From assembly GCF_018403765.1 (NCBI RefSeq), contig NZ_BOVQ01000001.1, positions 60,740 to 124,739 of the forward strand: 64,000 bases of DNA, given 5' to 3'. The position numbers and the translations under genes are program-made. Shown here one piece after another: positions 35,164 to 44,957 of this stretch; within the stretch, counting starts at the first letter, position 1; each line of letters begins with the position of its first letter. This DNA is from Lactococcus nasutitermitis (GTDB lineage Bacteria > Bacillota > Bacilli > Lactobacillales > Streptococcaceae). The notes under the pieces are model-generated. The model saw only the letters and a list, made by a program, of their open reading frames with translations, did no database searches and was not told the origin of the DNA.

Positions 35164-38100
35164 TTAATTCGTTGGTACATCTTCCAAAGTCCAATGCAAA
35201 GTATCTGTCGCCTTGGACACACTATTTGTCAATCCTGTCGCCGGAAATGACAGATAAAACTCAGGACTAATTGTCACCGTCTCCTCACCTTTGGATGTAT
35301 TACTTCCCAAAGGTGTCGCATAGTTATACACAACAGCAGCTTCTTTAGCTCCCATGATAGTTTCACCATTCGTTTCAAGTTCATCAGAAAGTTCCGCACT
35401 ACTATCCGAACGAGCTGTCGAACCAAGCAAATTAAGTGTCCCCCCAGCAGCAGCAATCCCACCACTCGTATCATCATAAACTGTCAATTCCCATGGACTA
35501 GCCGTTGCCCGCGTATCCAAAATAACCGCAACACTTGTTGTATTCATCTTCTCAGGAATATCTGACCAATTCGGTGGATTGACTGAACTATAAGAACCAA
35601 AGTCAATATTAGAAGGTACCGATTGCAAACTCAACGTCCCAGCTGCCATTACCGTCAGATTAACCGTCGTAGCAATTCCATATTTGATTGTCGAAAAAGT
35701 CATCGTAGATGTTTGAGCAAGCATCGTATTATTCACCGCCGCAATCAAACTATTCAAAGAACTCATAATACTCGTTGAAGCAGACAATGTTTTTCCATCA
35801 CTACTAATACTTGTAGAAGCAGAAAGTTGCGTCCCAGCAGGAATAGGATTGCCAGCCGCATCCGTTCCAATAGTCGCTGAAACATTAGCCCCCACAGCAC
35901 CTACCGAAGTCAAAGGATAACTACTTGGCACACCATTCGTATAAGTCGGGCTTGCCATCAAATCACTCGCAAGAGCCACATCTGTTGTATCATTTTTCAA
36001 GATGGCTACCGCTTGCGCCATCGTTAAGGTCACATTTTCTGCTGAGATTGTCCCCGGAATAATCGTGATCTGAGCAGTCGCCGTATTTGTTCCACCTAAA
36101 CCATTAGGAGCAGAGAAAGTCACTGTAAATACCATACCCGGAGCTATCGAACTCTGAGACAAATCCGTGATGATTTGCTGATAAAGCTGCGTACTCGTAT
36201 AGCTTGAAGAAACACTATATTGCGTGCCATCATTCCAGCCTGTAATCAAAATATTTGAATTTTGACTCATATTATTCACATCCGTTGCACTCGCAGCAGT
36301 AAGTCCAATCAAATCTTGTGCTATTTGATTTCCCGTATTACCAGCATTAAGCCCACTTGCCATATCACTCGCATAAGCATTCACAACCGAAGTGACCGTC
36401 GTTGCATTTGATGCAGTAAGCGAACCCGACTGCACCGAAATTGTCCCCGAATAATCATTTCCATTAGACGAATGATAAGTCACTGAAATCGTCGTCCCAG
36501 TCGTCGCATAACTACTATTAGACAAAGTTGTCGAAACTGCCTTCGCAAAGTCTGCTTCCGTTGATGTATAAATCGCCGTTGCCGTATTTGTTCCCGTCTG
36601 ATTATAATAAACCGTCACACTACTTGAACCATTAGCAATAACAATCTCCGCTGGTGTCATTGTCGCCGCACCATTTCCAAGAGTCGAAGTAGGCGCATAA
36701 ATAGCCCTCAAAGCAAGATAAGTATCCGTTGCACCATTGTATGGATTAGCGCTTGAAGCAGCAGCAATCTCCGCTTCTTGTTGCACCGTAATTCCACCAC
36801 CTGACACACTCCCAGTTGCAGAAGTCAACGGAGGTGAAGCCGTAGAACCATCATCATTTGTATAGTAAGTCGCCGTATTATAAACCAGAAAACTTGGCGC
36901 ATTACCAGACAAATTCAACGGACTACTTGTCCAATTTATTTCATTCAAAGCGCCCTGACTATAATTGATTGTATTTGTTCCATTAAAATAATTCGAAGGA
37001 AAAAACCCATAATTTCCAGTTGTTGGCATTCCACCAAATCCAAGATTAGGATAAGGCCAAGCACCTGTTCCTGTCGCACTATCTGGCACATAGCCAGCTG
37101 TCGCTGTTGAACCGGGAGCATAATCTGTATAGCTTGTACTAGTATTAAGCTTTGCAGGGTCACTCGCAAGCGTCACTGGCTTTGTCGTTTGTGTTCCACC
37201 AGGACTTGTACTAGATTGAGGCCATTCCCACTGAATATAAGTACTTTGTCCCAAAACATCTGGCGTCTGAACATCTGCGTGCGTGATATAGTTTGTTGAG
37301 CCAATTGTTTGGAAAAATCCAGGATTCATATCTGTTTTTCCACTCCAAGCACTTGTGGGATAGATAAGCGAGGCAAGATTATAAAAAGTTGTTCCATTAA
37401 CCGTATTTTTAAAATAAGAAGCATAAGCCGATAACGCTCCTGCAGGTGCTGGCGAGCTTCCAGAAATCCCCGTTGTAACATTGACACCATTGACCGCATA
37501 AGTTGCACTTGGTGCAACAGTTCCTCCCGCTGTTTCTCCATTTAAGTTCCAAGTACCAGAACCATCTGTACTATTACTCCCATTAAATTCAAACTGACGA
37601 ATCCCCCCATACTGCATATAAACAACTGAACCCATATCACTTGCATTGCTCGGATTAACATTTAAAGAATAATAATCCGAAATAAATCCATAACCATTTG
37701 ATGACGAATACCCCTGAATACTTGCAGGAGTAATATTCGGTTTTGTATTTCCAGAAGTAGAAGGCACCAAAATCATGATAGGATAAGCCTGATTTCCAGC
37801 TCCCCACCAAGTTCCCTGATAAGATGTATTGTTATTATTACTTGGAGCCGTATTTGGTTCCCAAGTTAAGCTAGAAACACTTGTATAACTCGTTCCCGAC
37901 TGGTCAGCACTCGCCAAAATAAATCCCGACAAAGTAATCCAAAAAGTATTACTTGGACTCCAACCAGGGTTCAAATTACTAGAATTATAATTAAACAAAG
38001 GCGTTTCCAAATCACAGTTTGGAGAAACCGTTAATGTCGAAGCTTGAATAAGCGGACTTGTCCCATTATAAGAACTATTTCCTGTATCTCCCACACCAAT

Positions 38101-39726
38101 ATTTAAATCAAGCACACTATTTTCCCAAAGATTAATGTTTCCAAATGTCGAATAGTTACTTTGATAATTTGCATACGGACCAGAACCACTATTTGTCGCC
38201 ACCACGCCAGAATTATAGATATAACCATTATAACTTCCAGAAGCAGACATCGTCAGCTGATTATTAGGTTCCAGATTTAAAGTTGTAAAGTTATAGATTT
38301 GACTACAATTCAAACTCCCAACATTGCTTGAACTCGCTGTCGTAGAACCCAAATTCAGCACCGCTGAATTAACAGGTGGATTACTAGCCAAACTACTAGT
38401 ATTCGCATTTGTCGTTGTCGTATTAGCATTTGTAAAAGCATCCACACCGTTCGTCCCACCAGAAATAAATGGAACAGTACCAACATTGATATTCATAACC
38501 GTTGAAGCCACTAATCCTGCGCTTGTAGCAAGTTTATAAGCCGTTGCAACGATTGGATTTTGAAATGTATCCCCTGGACAGTTCACAGTGACAGTAATAA
38601 GCCTTCCAGCCACCAGCGCAGGAGCCATACTATTTGCATCACCATAAATAGTAGCCACAGTTGTTGTCGCTGATAGACCAGATAATCCCAAATTTATATT
38701 TCCACTCACTGCTCCTGATGTTGAGTTCCCTGAAAGAGTAAGTGTTCCACCATTCGTGCCAGTTACATCCACATAAGTCGCACCTGTCACCTTTCCCTTA
38801 TTTGCATCACCACCATAGACAGCAAAAATCCCACCAGCCACTGAACTTGCAAAAGCAACATTAGTATTTCCAGATACCGTGCCACCATTTCCTCCACCAT
38901 AAACAGTCACAGTATTCCCTGATGTATTACTAACATTTACCGCAGTATTTTCTGAAACCACAGTTCCAGAGGCTCCACCACCATAAATAGTCAACGTTCC
39001 AGAACCCGTTGAGCCAATCCAAAGATTTGTTGACGTAACCGTTCCAGTCGCTGAACCTCCATAAAGACTAACATTTCCTGTAAAATAAGCCCCACCACGA
39101 ACAGCAAAGTTTTTACCATTAGCATAGATAGTCGCAGTTCCAGCTAAGTTAATATTACGAAAAACAGTTGGTACATTAACAGTTAAAGTGCTAAACAAAG
39201 TCAGAGTTTTTGCAGAACTATCTTGCGTTGACGGAGTAGACAGATTATCACTATTGTCCGCTACAAAAGTAATTGATTTTGCACTTGTAACTGACGAAAG
39301 CGCACTTACATCCGCAGCAGACAGATTATAGTTACTAGCAAGATAAATAACATAATCCGTTGTTCCAGACGTCATCGCATTCACTGCTGCTGAAATACTC
39401 GTTTCAGCTGTTACAGTCGTTCCAGAAATGACCGCTAAACCAGAACTTGGCAAGTTCAAACTATTTATCGAATTAGCATAACCAAAACTATTAGTTGCCA
39501 AAGTCATTGCTGGAAAATCACTTGCAGCATAAACTCTATTTCCAGCTGATAACGCACTTTTTCCTAATTCTTTAAAAGGATTTAATTCATCTGGTAAAAC
39601 CTGCTTAGCCACTTTTGTAACAGGCACAAAAAAGCTCAAAATAGAACTATTTGGAGTAAATATGATGATAAAGCAAAGTAATAACATCAAAAACGTTTTT
39701 ATATAACGAGAAGTTTTTCTATCCAT
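35164..39726 (-). CDS. large secreted WxL-domain surface protein
   Basis: A 1520-residue secreted protein. It has an N-terminal signal sequence with a hydrophobic core (FLMLLLCFIIIF). Residues of about 150-350 form Gly/Thr/Asn-rich short repeats (GTVTS-TNLWIGS, TLTIYGGGASGTV) typical of a beta-helix. A long Ser/Thr/Asn-rich central part follows. The C-terminal 170 residues form a WxL domain, with the first motif in SPWELTVYDD and the second in LHWTLEDVP at the very end. WxL domains attach non-covalently to peptidoglycan. No DUF916-type partner protein of classic WxL clusters is present here. The RBS is weak (AGAAAG). Two strong hairpins lie in its upstream region. Confidence 0.85.
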   Translation of the reverse strand: MDRKTSRYIKTFLMLLLCFIIIFTPNSSILSFFVPVTKVAKQVLPDELNPFKELGKSALSAGNRVYAASDFPAMTLATNSFGYANSINSLNLPSSGLAVISGTTVTAETSISAAVNAMTSGTTDYVIYLASNYNLSAADVSALSSVTSAKSITFVADNSDNLSTPSTQDSSAKTLTLFSTLTVNVPTVFRNINLAGTATIYANGKNFAVRGGAYFTGNVSLYGGSATGTVTSTNLWIGSTGSGTLTIYGGGASGTVVSENTAVNVSNTSGNTVTVYGGGNGGTVSGNTNVAFASSVAGGIFAVYGGDANKGKVTGATYVDVTGTNGGTLTLSGNSTSGAVSGNINLGLSGLSATTTVATIYGDANSMAPALVAGRLITVTVNCPGDTFQNPIVATAYKLATSAGLVASTVMNINVGTVPFISGGTNGVDAFTNANTTTTNANTSSLASNPPVNSAVLNLGSTTASSSNVGSLNCSQIYNFTTLNLEPNNQLTMSASGSYNGYIYNSGVVATNSGSGPYANYQSNYSTFGNINLWENSVLDLNIGVGDTGNSSYNGTSPLIQASTLTVSPNCDLETPLFNYNSSNLNPGWSPSNTFWITLSGFILASADQSGTSYTSVSSLTWEPNTAPSNNNNTSYQGTWWGAGNQAYPIMILVPSTSGNTKPNITPASIQGYSSSNGYGFISDYYSLNVNPSNASDMGSVVYMQYGGIRQFEFNGSNSTDGSGTWNLNGETAGGTVAPSATYAVNGVNVTTGISGSSPAPAGALSAYASYFKNTVNGTTFYNLASLIYPTSAWSGKTDMNPGFFQTIGSTNYITHADVQTPDVLGQSTYIQWEWPQSSTSPGGTQTTKPVTLASDPAKLNTSTSYTDYAPGSTATAGYVPDSATGTGAWPYPNLGFGGMPTTGNYGFFPSNYFNGTNTINYSQGALNEINWTSSPLNLSGNAPSFLVYNTATYYTNDDGSTASPPLTSATGSVSGGGITVQQEAEIAAASSANPYNGATDTYLALRAIYAPTSTLGNGAATMTPAEIVIANGSSSVTVYYNQTGTNTATAIYTSTEADFAKAVSTTLSNSSYATTGTTISVTYHSSNGNDYSGTISVQSGSLTASNATTVTSVVNAYASDMASGLNAGNTGNQIAQDLIGLTAASATDVNNMSQNSNILITGWNDGTQYSVSSSYTSTQLYQQIITDLSQSSIAPGMVFTVTFSAPNGLGGTNTATAQITIIPGTISAENVTLTMAQAVAILKNDTTDVALASDLMASPTYTNGVPSSYPLTSVGAVGANVSATIGTDAAGNPIPAGTQLSASTSISSDGKTLSASTSIMSSLNSLIAAVNNTMLAQTSTMTFSTIKYGIATTVNLTVMAAGTLSLQSVPSNIDFGSYSSVNPPNWSDIPEKMNTTSVAVILDTRATASPWELTVYDDTSGGIAAAGGTLNLLGSTARSDSSAELSDELETNGETIMGAKEAAVVYNYATPLGSNTSKGEETVTISPEFYLSFPATGLTNSVSKATDTLHWTLEDVPTN

Positions 39727-39750
39727 AGAGACTTTCTAAACAAACAAATA

Positions 39751-39791
39751 TTCTCTGTTGTAAACAACAGAGAACAAAGGAAGCTTCCTTT
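39751..39791 (-). promoter_or_regulatory. two hairpins in the WxL gene leader
   Basis: The first has ten-base perfect arms (TTCTCTGTTG / CAACAGAGAA) around TAAA. It is directly followed by a 16-bp perfect palindrome, AAAGGAAGCTTCCTTT (39776-39791). They lie 25-65 bp before the start codon and may control expression or mRNA stability of the surface operon. Confidence 0.5.
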
Positions 39792-39910
39792 TTGAAAAAT
39801 ACATATTTATTACACTCTTCACCTATTATATACCTTTTTTTCTCGTCAATACATTACACATTCGTATTCTTTAAATTACTTTTGTATTAAAATAATTTCT
39901 CTTTGCTAAT

Positions 39911-39936
39911 CAAAAAGTCCAACTTTTGATTGGACT
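39911..39936 (-). terminator. terminator overlapping the glpK stop codon
   Basis: AGTCCAA (39916-39922) and TTGGACT (39930-39936) pair, and five T follow on the minus strand. Confidence 0.65.
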
Positions 39937-41431
39937 ACACTTTAAAAATACGACTAGCTTCTACCGCTTTTTGCCAATTTTGATAACGTTGTTCTTGCTC
40001 TCCTGCTTCCATTTTGGGTTCAAAGACTATCATTTCTTTCTGATGAAGTTCTCTTAGTACGGACCAATCCTCCCAAAAACCAACAGCAAGTCCAGCCAAC
40101 ATTGCAGTTCCCCACGCAGTAGCCTCAGCATCAAAAGGTCGAATAATAGAAGTCTGCAATATATCCGCTTGAAATTGCATCAAATAATCATTCTTCGTTG
40201 CCCCACCATCAACAACTAAACGTGGAATATCAATTTGAGTATCTACAACCATAGTATCCAGAACATCCTTAACTTGGTAACAAATCGCCTGTAAGGCAGC
40301 CTTTGCAATTTCATTTTTGCTCGTTCCTCGGGTGAGACCAAAAATTGCACCTCGCACCTCCGAATCCCAATAAGGAGCGCCAAGCCCCGTAAATGCTGGA
40401 ACAAAATAGATATCTTCATGACTTTGAGCAAGTTTTGCCATCTGTTCCGTCTCCGAAGATTTCCGAATAATCCCCAAACCATCACGCAACCACTGAACAA
40501 CTGACCCAGCAATAAATATTGAACCCTCTAAAGCATACGTAACTTTTCCACTCAGTTGATAAGCGACAGTTGTCAACAACTTATGCTCTGAAAAATGTGG
40601 TTTCTCACCAGTATTCATTACCAAAAAAGAACCTGTACCATAAGTATTTTTAACCATTCCCTCATCAAAAGCAAAGTGTCCAACCAAGGCCGCCTGCTGA
40701 TCCCCAATCAGATTTGCCACAGGGACTCTCTCCCCAAAGAAATGAAAGCTTTTTGTGTAACCATAAATTTCACTATTTCCCTTCACTTCTGGTAACATTA
40801 TTTCAGGAATATTTAATAACTCTAAAATTTCCTTATCCCATGAACCCTCACTAATATTATACAGCATTGTCCGACTTGCATTCGTGACATCTGTCGCAAA
40901 AATTTCCCCCGCAGACAAACGCCAAGCAAGCCAAGTATCAATCGTGCCAAAACAAAGTTCACCAGCTTCAGCACGTTCCTGAGCGCCCTCAATACAATCC
41001 AATATCCATCGAATTTTAGTTGCAGAAAAATAAGGGTCAATGACAAGTCCCGTTTTTTCATGAAAAAATTCCTCATAACCATCAGAAATAAGTTTTTCAC
41101 AAATTTCAGCAGATTGTCGTGATTGCCAGACAAGCGCATGATATATCGGCAATCCTGTCTTCCTGTCCCAGATGACCGTTGTCTCCCGCTGATTCGTAAT
41201 TCCAATCGCCGCAACTTCCGCTGGTTTTGCATCTGATTGGATAAAAACATCTGCCAGCACAGATTGTACAGATTGCCATATTTCATTTGCATCATGCTCT
41301 ACCCAACCATTTTCTGGAAAATATTGAGTAAATTCCTTTTGGGCAACTTCAACTTTTTTACCCATTTTATCAAATAAAATCGCTCGACTACTCGTTGTCC
41401 CTTGGTCAATAGCTAAAATATATTTTTTCAT
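39935..41431 (-). CDS. glpK: glycerol kinase
   Basis: A 498-residue FGGY-family kinase that phosphorylates glycerol to glycerol 3-phosphate. The phosphate-binding motif is [13 protein letters not shown] (residues 8-20), the glycerol-binding segment is [13 protein letters not shown], and the second family signature is [12 protein letters not shown]. The histidine in KSFHFFG is at the place where enterococcal GlpK is phosphorylated by HPr, so PTS control is likely (inference). No glpF or glpO lies beside it; it is a monocistronic gene here. Confidence 0.95.
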   Translation of the reverse strand: MKKYILAIDQGTTSSRAILFDKMGKKVEVAQKEFTQYFPENGWVEHDANEIWQSVQSVLADVFIQSDAKPAEVAAIGITNQRETTVIWDRKTGLPIYHALVWQSRQSAEICEKLISDGYEEFFHEKTGLVIDPYFSATKIRWILDCIEGAQERAEAGELCFGTIDTWLAWRLSAGEIFATDVTNASRTMLYNISEGSWDKEILELLNIPEIMLPEVKGNSEIYGYTKSFHFFGERVPVANLIGDQQAALVGHFAFDEGMVKNTYGTGSFLVMNTGEKPHFSEHKLLTTVAYQLSGKVTYALEGSIFIAGSVVQWLRDGLGIIRKSSETEQMAKLAQSHEDIYFVPAFTGLGAPYWDSEVRGAIFGLTRGTSKNEIAKAALQAICYQVKDVLDTMVVDTQIDIPRLVVDGGATKNDYLMQFQADILQTSIIRPFDAEATAWGTAMLAGLAVGFWEDWSVLRELHQKEMIVFEPKMEAGEQEQRYQNWQKAVEASRIFKV

Positions 41432-41472
41432 TTACTCCTCTTCTCTCTGTAATCGCATTCAATTTATTATAA

Positions 41473-41520
41473 CAAAAAAGTTCGACTAGGGTCAAAAAAA
41501 TTCTTAATCCCAGTCAAACT
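41473..41520 (-). terminator. terminator behind queT
   Basis: On the minus strand AGTTTGACTGGG pairs with CCCTAGTCGAACT (one mismatch), and six T follow. Confidence 0.65.
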
Positions 41521-41525
41521 ATATT

Positions 41526-42035
41526 TTATCGAGCAAAAGAAACGCGTTTACTCAATTTATCAATAATAATTGAACCAATAATCAACGAAGCAAACTCTCC
41601 TCCTGCCAAACTAAGCCAAGTAGCAAAAAATGGCAAACGCTCAATAATTACAAGTTCAATCGCAATCGTCACCATACTTGCAGAAAAGAACAACGAGAAG
41701 AACAAAAATCCTTTATTTAACACCCCTTTAAAAAAGTACTCATTCTTAAAACGGTCAAACAACCAAATACCAAGACTTAAAAACACCAATGTTGATAAAC
41801 CACCAACAATCACGTCCACGATTGTAAAACTCATAAAGTTAGAAATCATACAACCAATCGTCACAGCAATAATATACTTTCGATTATAAAAAGCAAGAAA
41901 ATTCAGCATCTCTGAAATCCGAAATTGTATCGGACCATAACTAATTGCACTCAACACAGGAAGTGTTGTCAGAACAACATAAAGCGTAGCAACAAGAGCG
42001 ATTGTTGCCAAATCATAAGCAGTCAATTTTTTCAA
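41526..42035 (-). CDS. queT: queuosine precursor transporter QueT
   Basis: A 169-residue membrane protein with about five hydrophobic segments, the S component of an ECF-type transporter for queuosine precursors (COG4708 group). It has the family pattern GPIQFRISEMLNFLAFY and a conserved acidic residue. The start codon is TTG with AAAGGAGA in front, and that ribosome binding site is the expression platform of the riboswitch upstream. The ECF energy-coupling genes are not in the window. Confidence 0.9.
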   Translation of the reverse strand: MKKLTAYDLATIALVATLYVVLTTLPVLSAISYGPIQFRISEMLNFLAFYNRKYIIAVTIGCMISNFMSFTIVDVIVGGLSTLVFLSLGIWLFDRFKNEYFFKGVLNKGFLFFSLFFSASMVTIAIELVIIERLPFFATWLSLAGGEFASLIIGSIIIDKLSKRVSFAR

Positions 42036-42040
42036 AATAT

Positions 42041-42108
42041 CTCCTTTATCGTGTGACTATCCGTCCACGAGTTTAATATGCTCAGGCAAAGGCTATAAGT
42101 CCTGAGGA
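42041..42108 (-). ncRNA. preQ1-II riboswitch
   Basis: The minus strand has the stem CTCAGG / CCTGAG, the highly conserved GCATATTAAA joint, a second stem with GACGGATAGTC, and the Shine-Dalgarno AAAGGAGA at the 3' end. This matches the preQ1-II (COG4708 motif) layout, which hides the ribosome binding site when preQ1 binds. The adjacent gene is queT, the expected target. Confidence 0.88.
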
Positions 42109-42179
42109 TTATCGCTATTTCAAGCAAAACAACGTCTATTATTCTACCAAAGTTTTACCAAAATCGCAAGCAAAATTTT

Positions 42180-42506
42180 TCAAAAAATTAGCTGTATCAA
42201 AGCAAGAGAAAAAATCCCAACAATAACAATCACAAAAAGATTTTTAGACAAAATAGCTGCAACTACTGTAGGAAACGAAGCCAATAAATTCTCAACATTA
42301 ACACTCGGCAAATGTCCCAAATGTTGCGTAAAAAGACTAGAAAACCAAAGTGCTGACATGATAACAACAGGAACAAAACTCAGATATTCCACCAAAGATT
42401 TGGGAAGAGTAAATTTTTTAAGCAAGACAAAAGGAAGTATTCTTGATAACCAAGTCACCAGCATACACCCCACAATCGTTAAAATCTGATAATTAGAAAT
42501 AAGCAC
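42180..42506 (-). CDS. azlD: branched-chain amino acid exporter subunit AzlD
   Basis: A 108-residue protein with four hydrophobic segments. The conserved motif is TWLSRILPFVLLKK (residues 19-32), and the C terminus has the AAILSKNLFVIVIVG pattern. It is the small subunit of the AzlCD exporter for branched-chain amino acids. It starts with GTG and overlaps azlC by 14 bp, which implies translational coupling. Confidence 0.85.
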   Translation of the reverse strand: MLISNYQILTIVGCMLVTWLSRILPFVLLKKFTLPKSLVEYLSFVPVVIMSALWFSSLFTQHLGHLPSVNVENLLASFPTVVAAILSKNLFVIVIVGIFSLALIQLIF

Positions 42507-43200
42507 GTTTCAACCATACCCCCAAACCACAAGCAATAAGTGTCACAACAAGCACCAAAATACTTGAAGGAATAAAAATCATCCCAACAAATACTAAACC
42601 AAGTGTCACAAGAACCATAATAAGTTGCAATCTTTGAGAAAGAGATTTATCCGCATTGATTTGTAAATATAACAGCCCAATAAACATCGCAGTAATTGCA
42701 AAACCAAGTCCAAACTTCGTTGAATTAGGAATCAAACCTCCTAAAAGCGCACCAAGCACACTCGAAATTCCCCATGCAATGTATGCCATCACATTTGAAG
42801 CACTATACCAAGAAACACTCAATTTATTCCCAGTTGTATTTCTTTTTGACATTCCCAATGCAAAACTCTCATCAGTCAACAAAGTCCCAATCCAAATATT
42901 TTTTAAAATTGACTCCTCTTTAAAATAAGATGCCACAGTCATTGACATCAAAATCATTCGTGAATTTACCAAAAAAACAGATAAAACAATTGACAAAATT
43001 GGACTAGATACAGCCAACATTGAAACCGCGATAAATTGTGCAGAACCAGCATAAACAATCGTAGAAAGTAAAAAAATCACGAGTACATTTACCCCCGCGG
43101 CGTGTCCTACTATACCAAAAGCTAAGCCAATACCAATATAGCCAAAAACTGTAGGCAAAGTATCTCGAACACCTTGCCGAAAACTGAGAATATCATTCAT
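42493..43200 (-). CDS. azlC: branched-chain amino acid exporter subunit AzlC
   Basis: A 235-residue membrane protein with about six helices. It has the family signatures PTVFGYIGIGLAFGIVGHAAG near the N terminus, STIVYAGSAQFIAVSML (near residues 46-62) and LLTDESFALGMS. With AzlD it exports branched-chain amino acids. It is the first gene of the pair; the upstream region to ffh is short and has no recognised regulator. Confidence 0.9.
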   Translation of the reverse strand: MNDILSFRQGVRDTLPTVFGYIGIGLAFGIVGHAAGVNVLVIFLLSTIVYAGSAQFIAVSMLAVSSPILSIVLSVFLVNSRMILMSMTVASYFKEESILKNIWIGTLLTDESFALGMSKRNTTGNKLSVSWYSASNVMAYIAWGISSVLGALLGGLIPNSTKFGLGFAITAMFIGLLYLQINADKSLSQRLQLIMVLVTLGLVFVGMIFIPSSILVLVVTLIACGLGVWLKRAYF

Positions 43201-43270
43201 ATTTTTACATCATCTTCTGAATTTTAGTTACTAATTATTATAATTTTTTATTCTACAATTTACAAGTATC

Positions 43271-43308
43271 AGAAAAAAAGAAATGAATAAACAATCCACT
43301 TCTCTTTT
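43271..43308 (-). terminator. terminator behind ffh
   Basis: AAGAGAAGTG and CATTTCTTTTT pair on the minus strand and lead into a run of seven T. Confidence 0.65.
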
Positions 43309-43331
43309 TAGTATATCAATTATGAGCAAGA

Positions 43332-44876
43332 TTATTTTTTCTTGCGTCCTTTTTTCATTTTCTTTTGTGCACGTTTCATTGCCTGCTTCATAGCAAATTC
43401 TGTGGCTTTTCCTTTGAGTCCTCCACCAAACATTGCAGACATATCAGGATTTCCAGCACCGTCCATCATACCTTGTAAATCTCCCATAGCAGACATATCT
43501 GGCATTCTTCCTGGTAGATTAGGCATTTTACCATTACCTGCTCCCCCCATCATTTTCTGCATCATTGCATTCATATCACCATTCATCATTCCCTGCATCA
43601 TATCTTTACTCTGATTAAATTGTTTAATGAACTTATTCACTTCAATAAAAGTATTCCCAGAACCAGCAGCAATCCGACGACGACGTGCGGGAGAAAGTTC
43701 AACCTCAAGTTGACGTTCGGCAGGCGTCATTGATAATACCATCGCTTTTTTACGTGCTACATCTTTTGGATCAACTTTTACCTTGTCCATACCAGGTACA
43801 TTACTCATCCCAGGAATCATTTTCATGATTTCTTCCATCGGTCCCATAGATTGCACTTGGTCCAACTGCTCCACAAAATCTGAAAAATCAAAACGATTTT
43901 CTGCCATCTTTTCAGCAAGTTTTACAGACTGTTCCTCATCAAATTGTGCCTGAGCTTTTTCAATCAAGGTAAGCATATCGCCCATACCTAGAATTCGCGA
44001 ACTCATACGGTCAGGATAAAAAACTTCTAAGTCTGTCAGTTTCTCACCTGTACCAGTAAATTTAATCGGCTTACCCGTAATCTCTCGAATAGAAAGCGCC
44101 GCACCACCACGTGTATCACCATCAAGTTTTGTGATGATAACACCTGTAATATCCAACTGTTCATCAAAAGTTTTTGCAACTTGTGCCGCAACTTGCCCCG
44201 TCATCGCATCAACAACCAGCAAAATTTCTGTTGGTTCTGCAAGTTCCTTGATTTGACGAAGTTCATCCATCAACTTATCATCAATTTCTAAACGACCAGC
44301 TGTATCAATAAGCACATAATCCCGACGTTCTTCACGCGCTTTTTCCAGACCATTACGAACAATATTAACAGGATTTTCAGCTGTTCCTTCATCATAAACA
44401 GGAATATCAAGCTGTTCTCCCAAAGTTTTTAATTGTTCAACTGCCGCAGGACGATAAACATCAGCTGCAATCATCAAAGGACGTGCATTTTTTTCTTCTT
44501 TAAGTTTTTTTGCCAGTTTTCCCGCAAAAGTTGTTTTACCAGCGCCTTGAAGCCCAACCATCATGATAATTGTTGGAATACGAGGAGACTTTAATAGCTC
44601 AGCCTCTCCTCCTCCCAAAATCACTGTCAATTCCTCATTAACAATAGAAATAATTTGTTGTGCAGGATTCAAAGCTTCAGAAACCTCTGTACCAATCGCA
44701 CGTTCCCGAATAGCTTTGATAAATTTTTTAACAACAGGAAGCGCAACGTCAGCTTCAAGCAATGCAACACGAATTTCTTTCGTGATTTCTAACACATCAT
44801 TTTCAGTAATTTTGCGTTTTCCACGCAGATTTTTAAAAACGTTCTGCAGACGTTCTGTTAAATTTTCAAATGCCAT
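43332..44876 (-). CDS. ffh: signal recognition particle protein Ffh
   Basis: A 514-residue SRP GTPase that recognises signal sequences and pairs with FtsY. N domain to about residue 90; the G domain has GLQGAGKTTFAGKLA (near 107-121), DVYRPAAVEQL, DTAGRLEID and TKLDGDTRGGAAL. The methionine-rich M domain (about 300-514) includes the RNA-binding GSGNTFIEVNKFIKQF stretch, a cluster of Met/Gly repeats (MMQGMMNGDMNAMMQKM) and a basic tail. Its receptor ftsY is at 20221-21522. Confidence 0.97.
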   Translation of the reverse strand: MAFENLTERLQNVFKNLRGKRKITENDVLEITKEIRVALLEADVALPVVKKFIKAIRERAIGTEVSEALNPAQQIISIVNEELTVILGGGEAELLKSPRIPTIIMMVGLQGAGKTTFAGKLAKKLKEEKNARPLMIAADVYRPAAVEQLKTLGEQLDIPVYDEGTAENPVNIVRNGLEKAREERRDYVLIDTAGRLEIDDKLMDELRQIKELAEPTEILLVVDAMTGQVAAQVAKTFDEQLDITGVIITKLDGDTRGGAALSIREITGKPIKFTGTGEKLTDLEVFYPDRMSSRILGMGDMLTLIEKAQAQFDEEQSVKLAEKMAENRFDFSDFVEQLDQVQSMGPMEEIMKMIPGMSNVPGMDKVKVDPKDVARKKAMVLSMTPAERQLEVELSPARRRRIAAGSGNTFIEVNKFIKQFNQSKDMMQGMMNGDMNAMMQKMMGGAGNGKMPNLPGRMPDMSAMGDLQGMMDGAGNPDMSAMFGGGLKGKATEFAMKQAMKRAQKKMKKGRKKK

Positions 44877-44957
44877 AATTTTTCCTAATCCATTTTTTAT
44901 ATCGCTCTATTATAGCATTTTTTCCAGTAAAATAAAATCAAGCTCAAGTATGATTTT

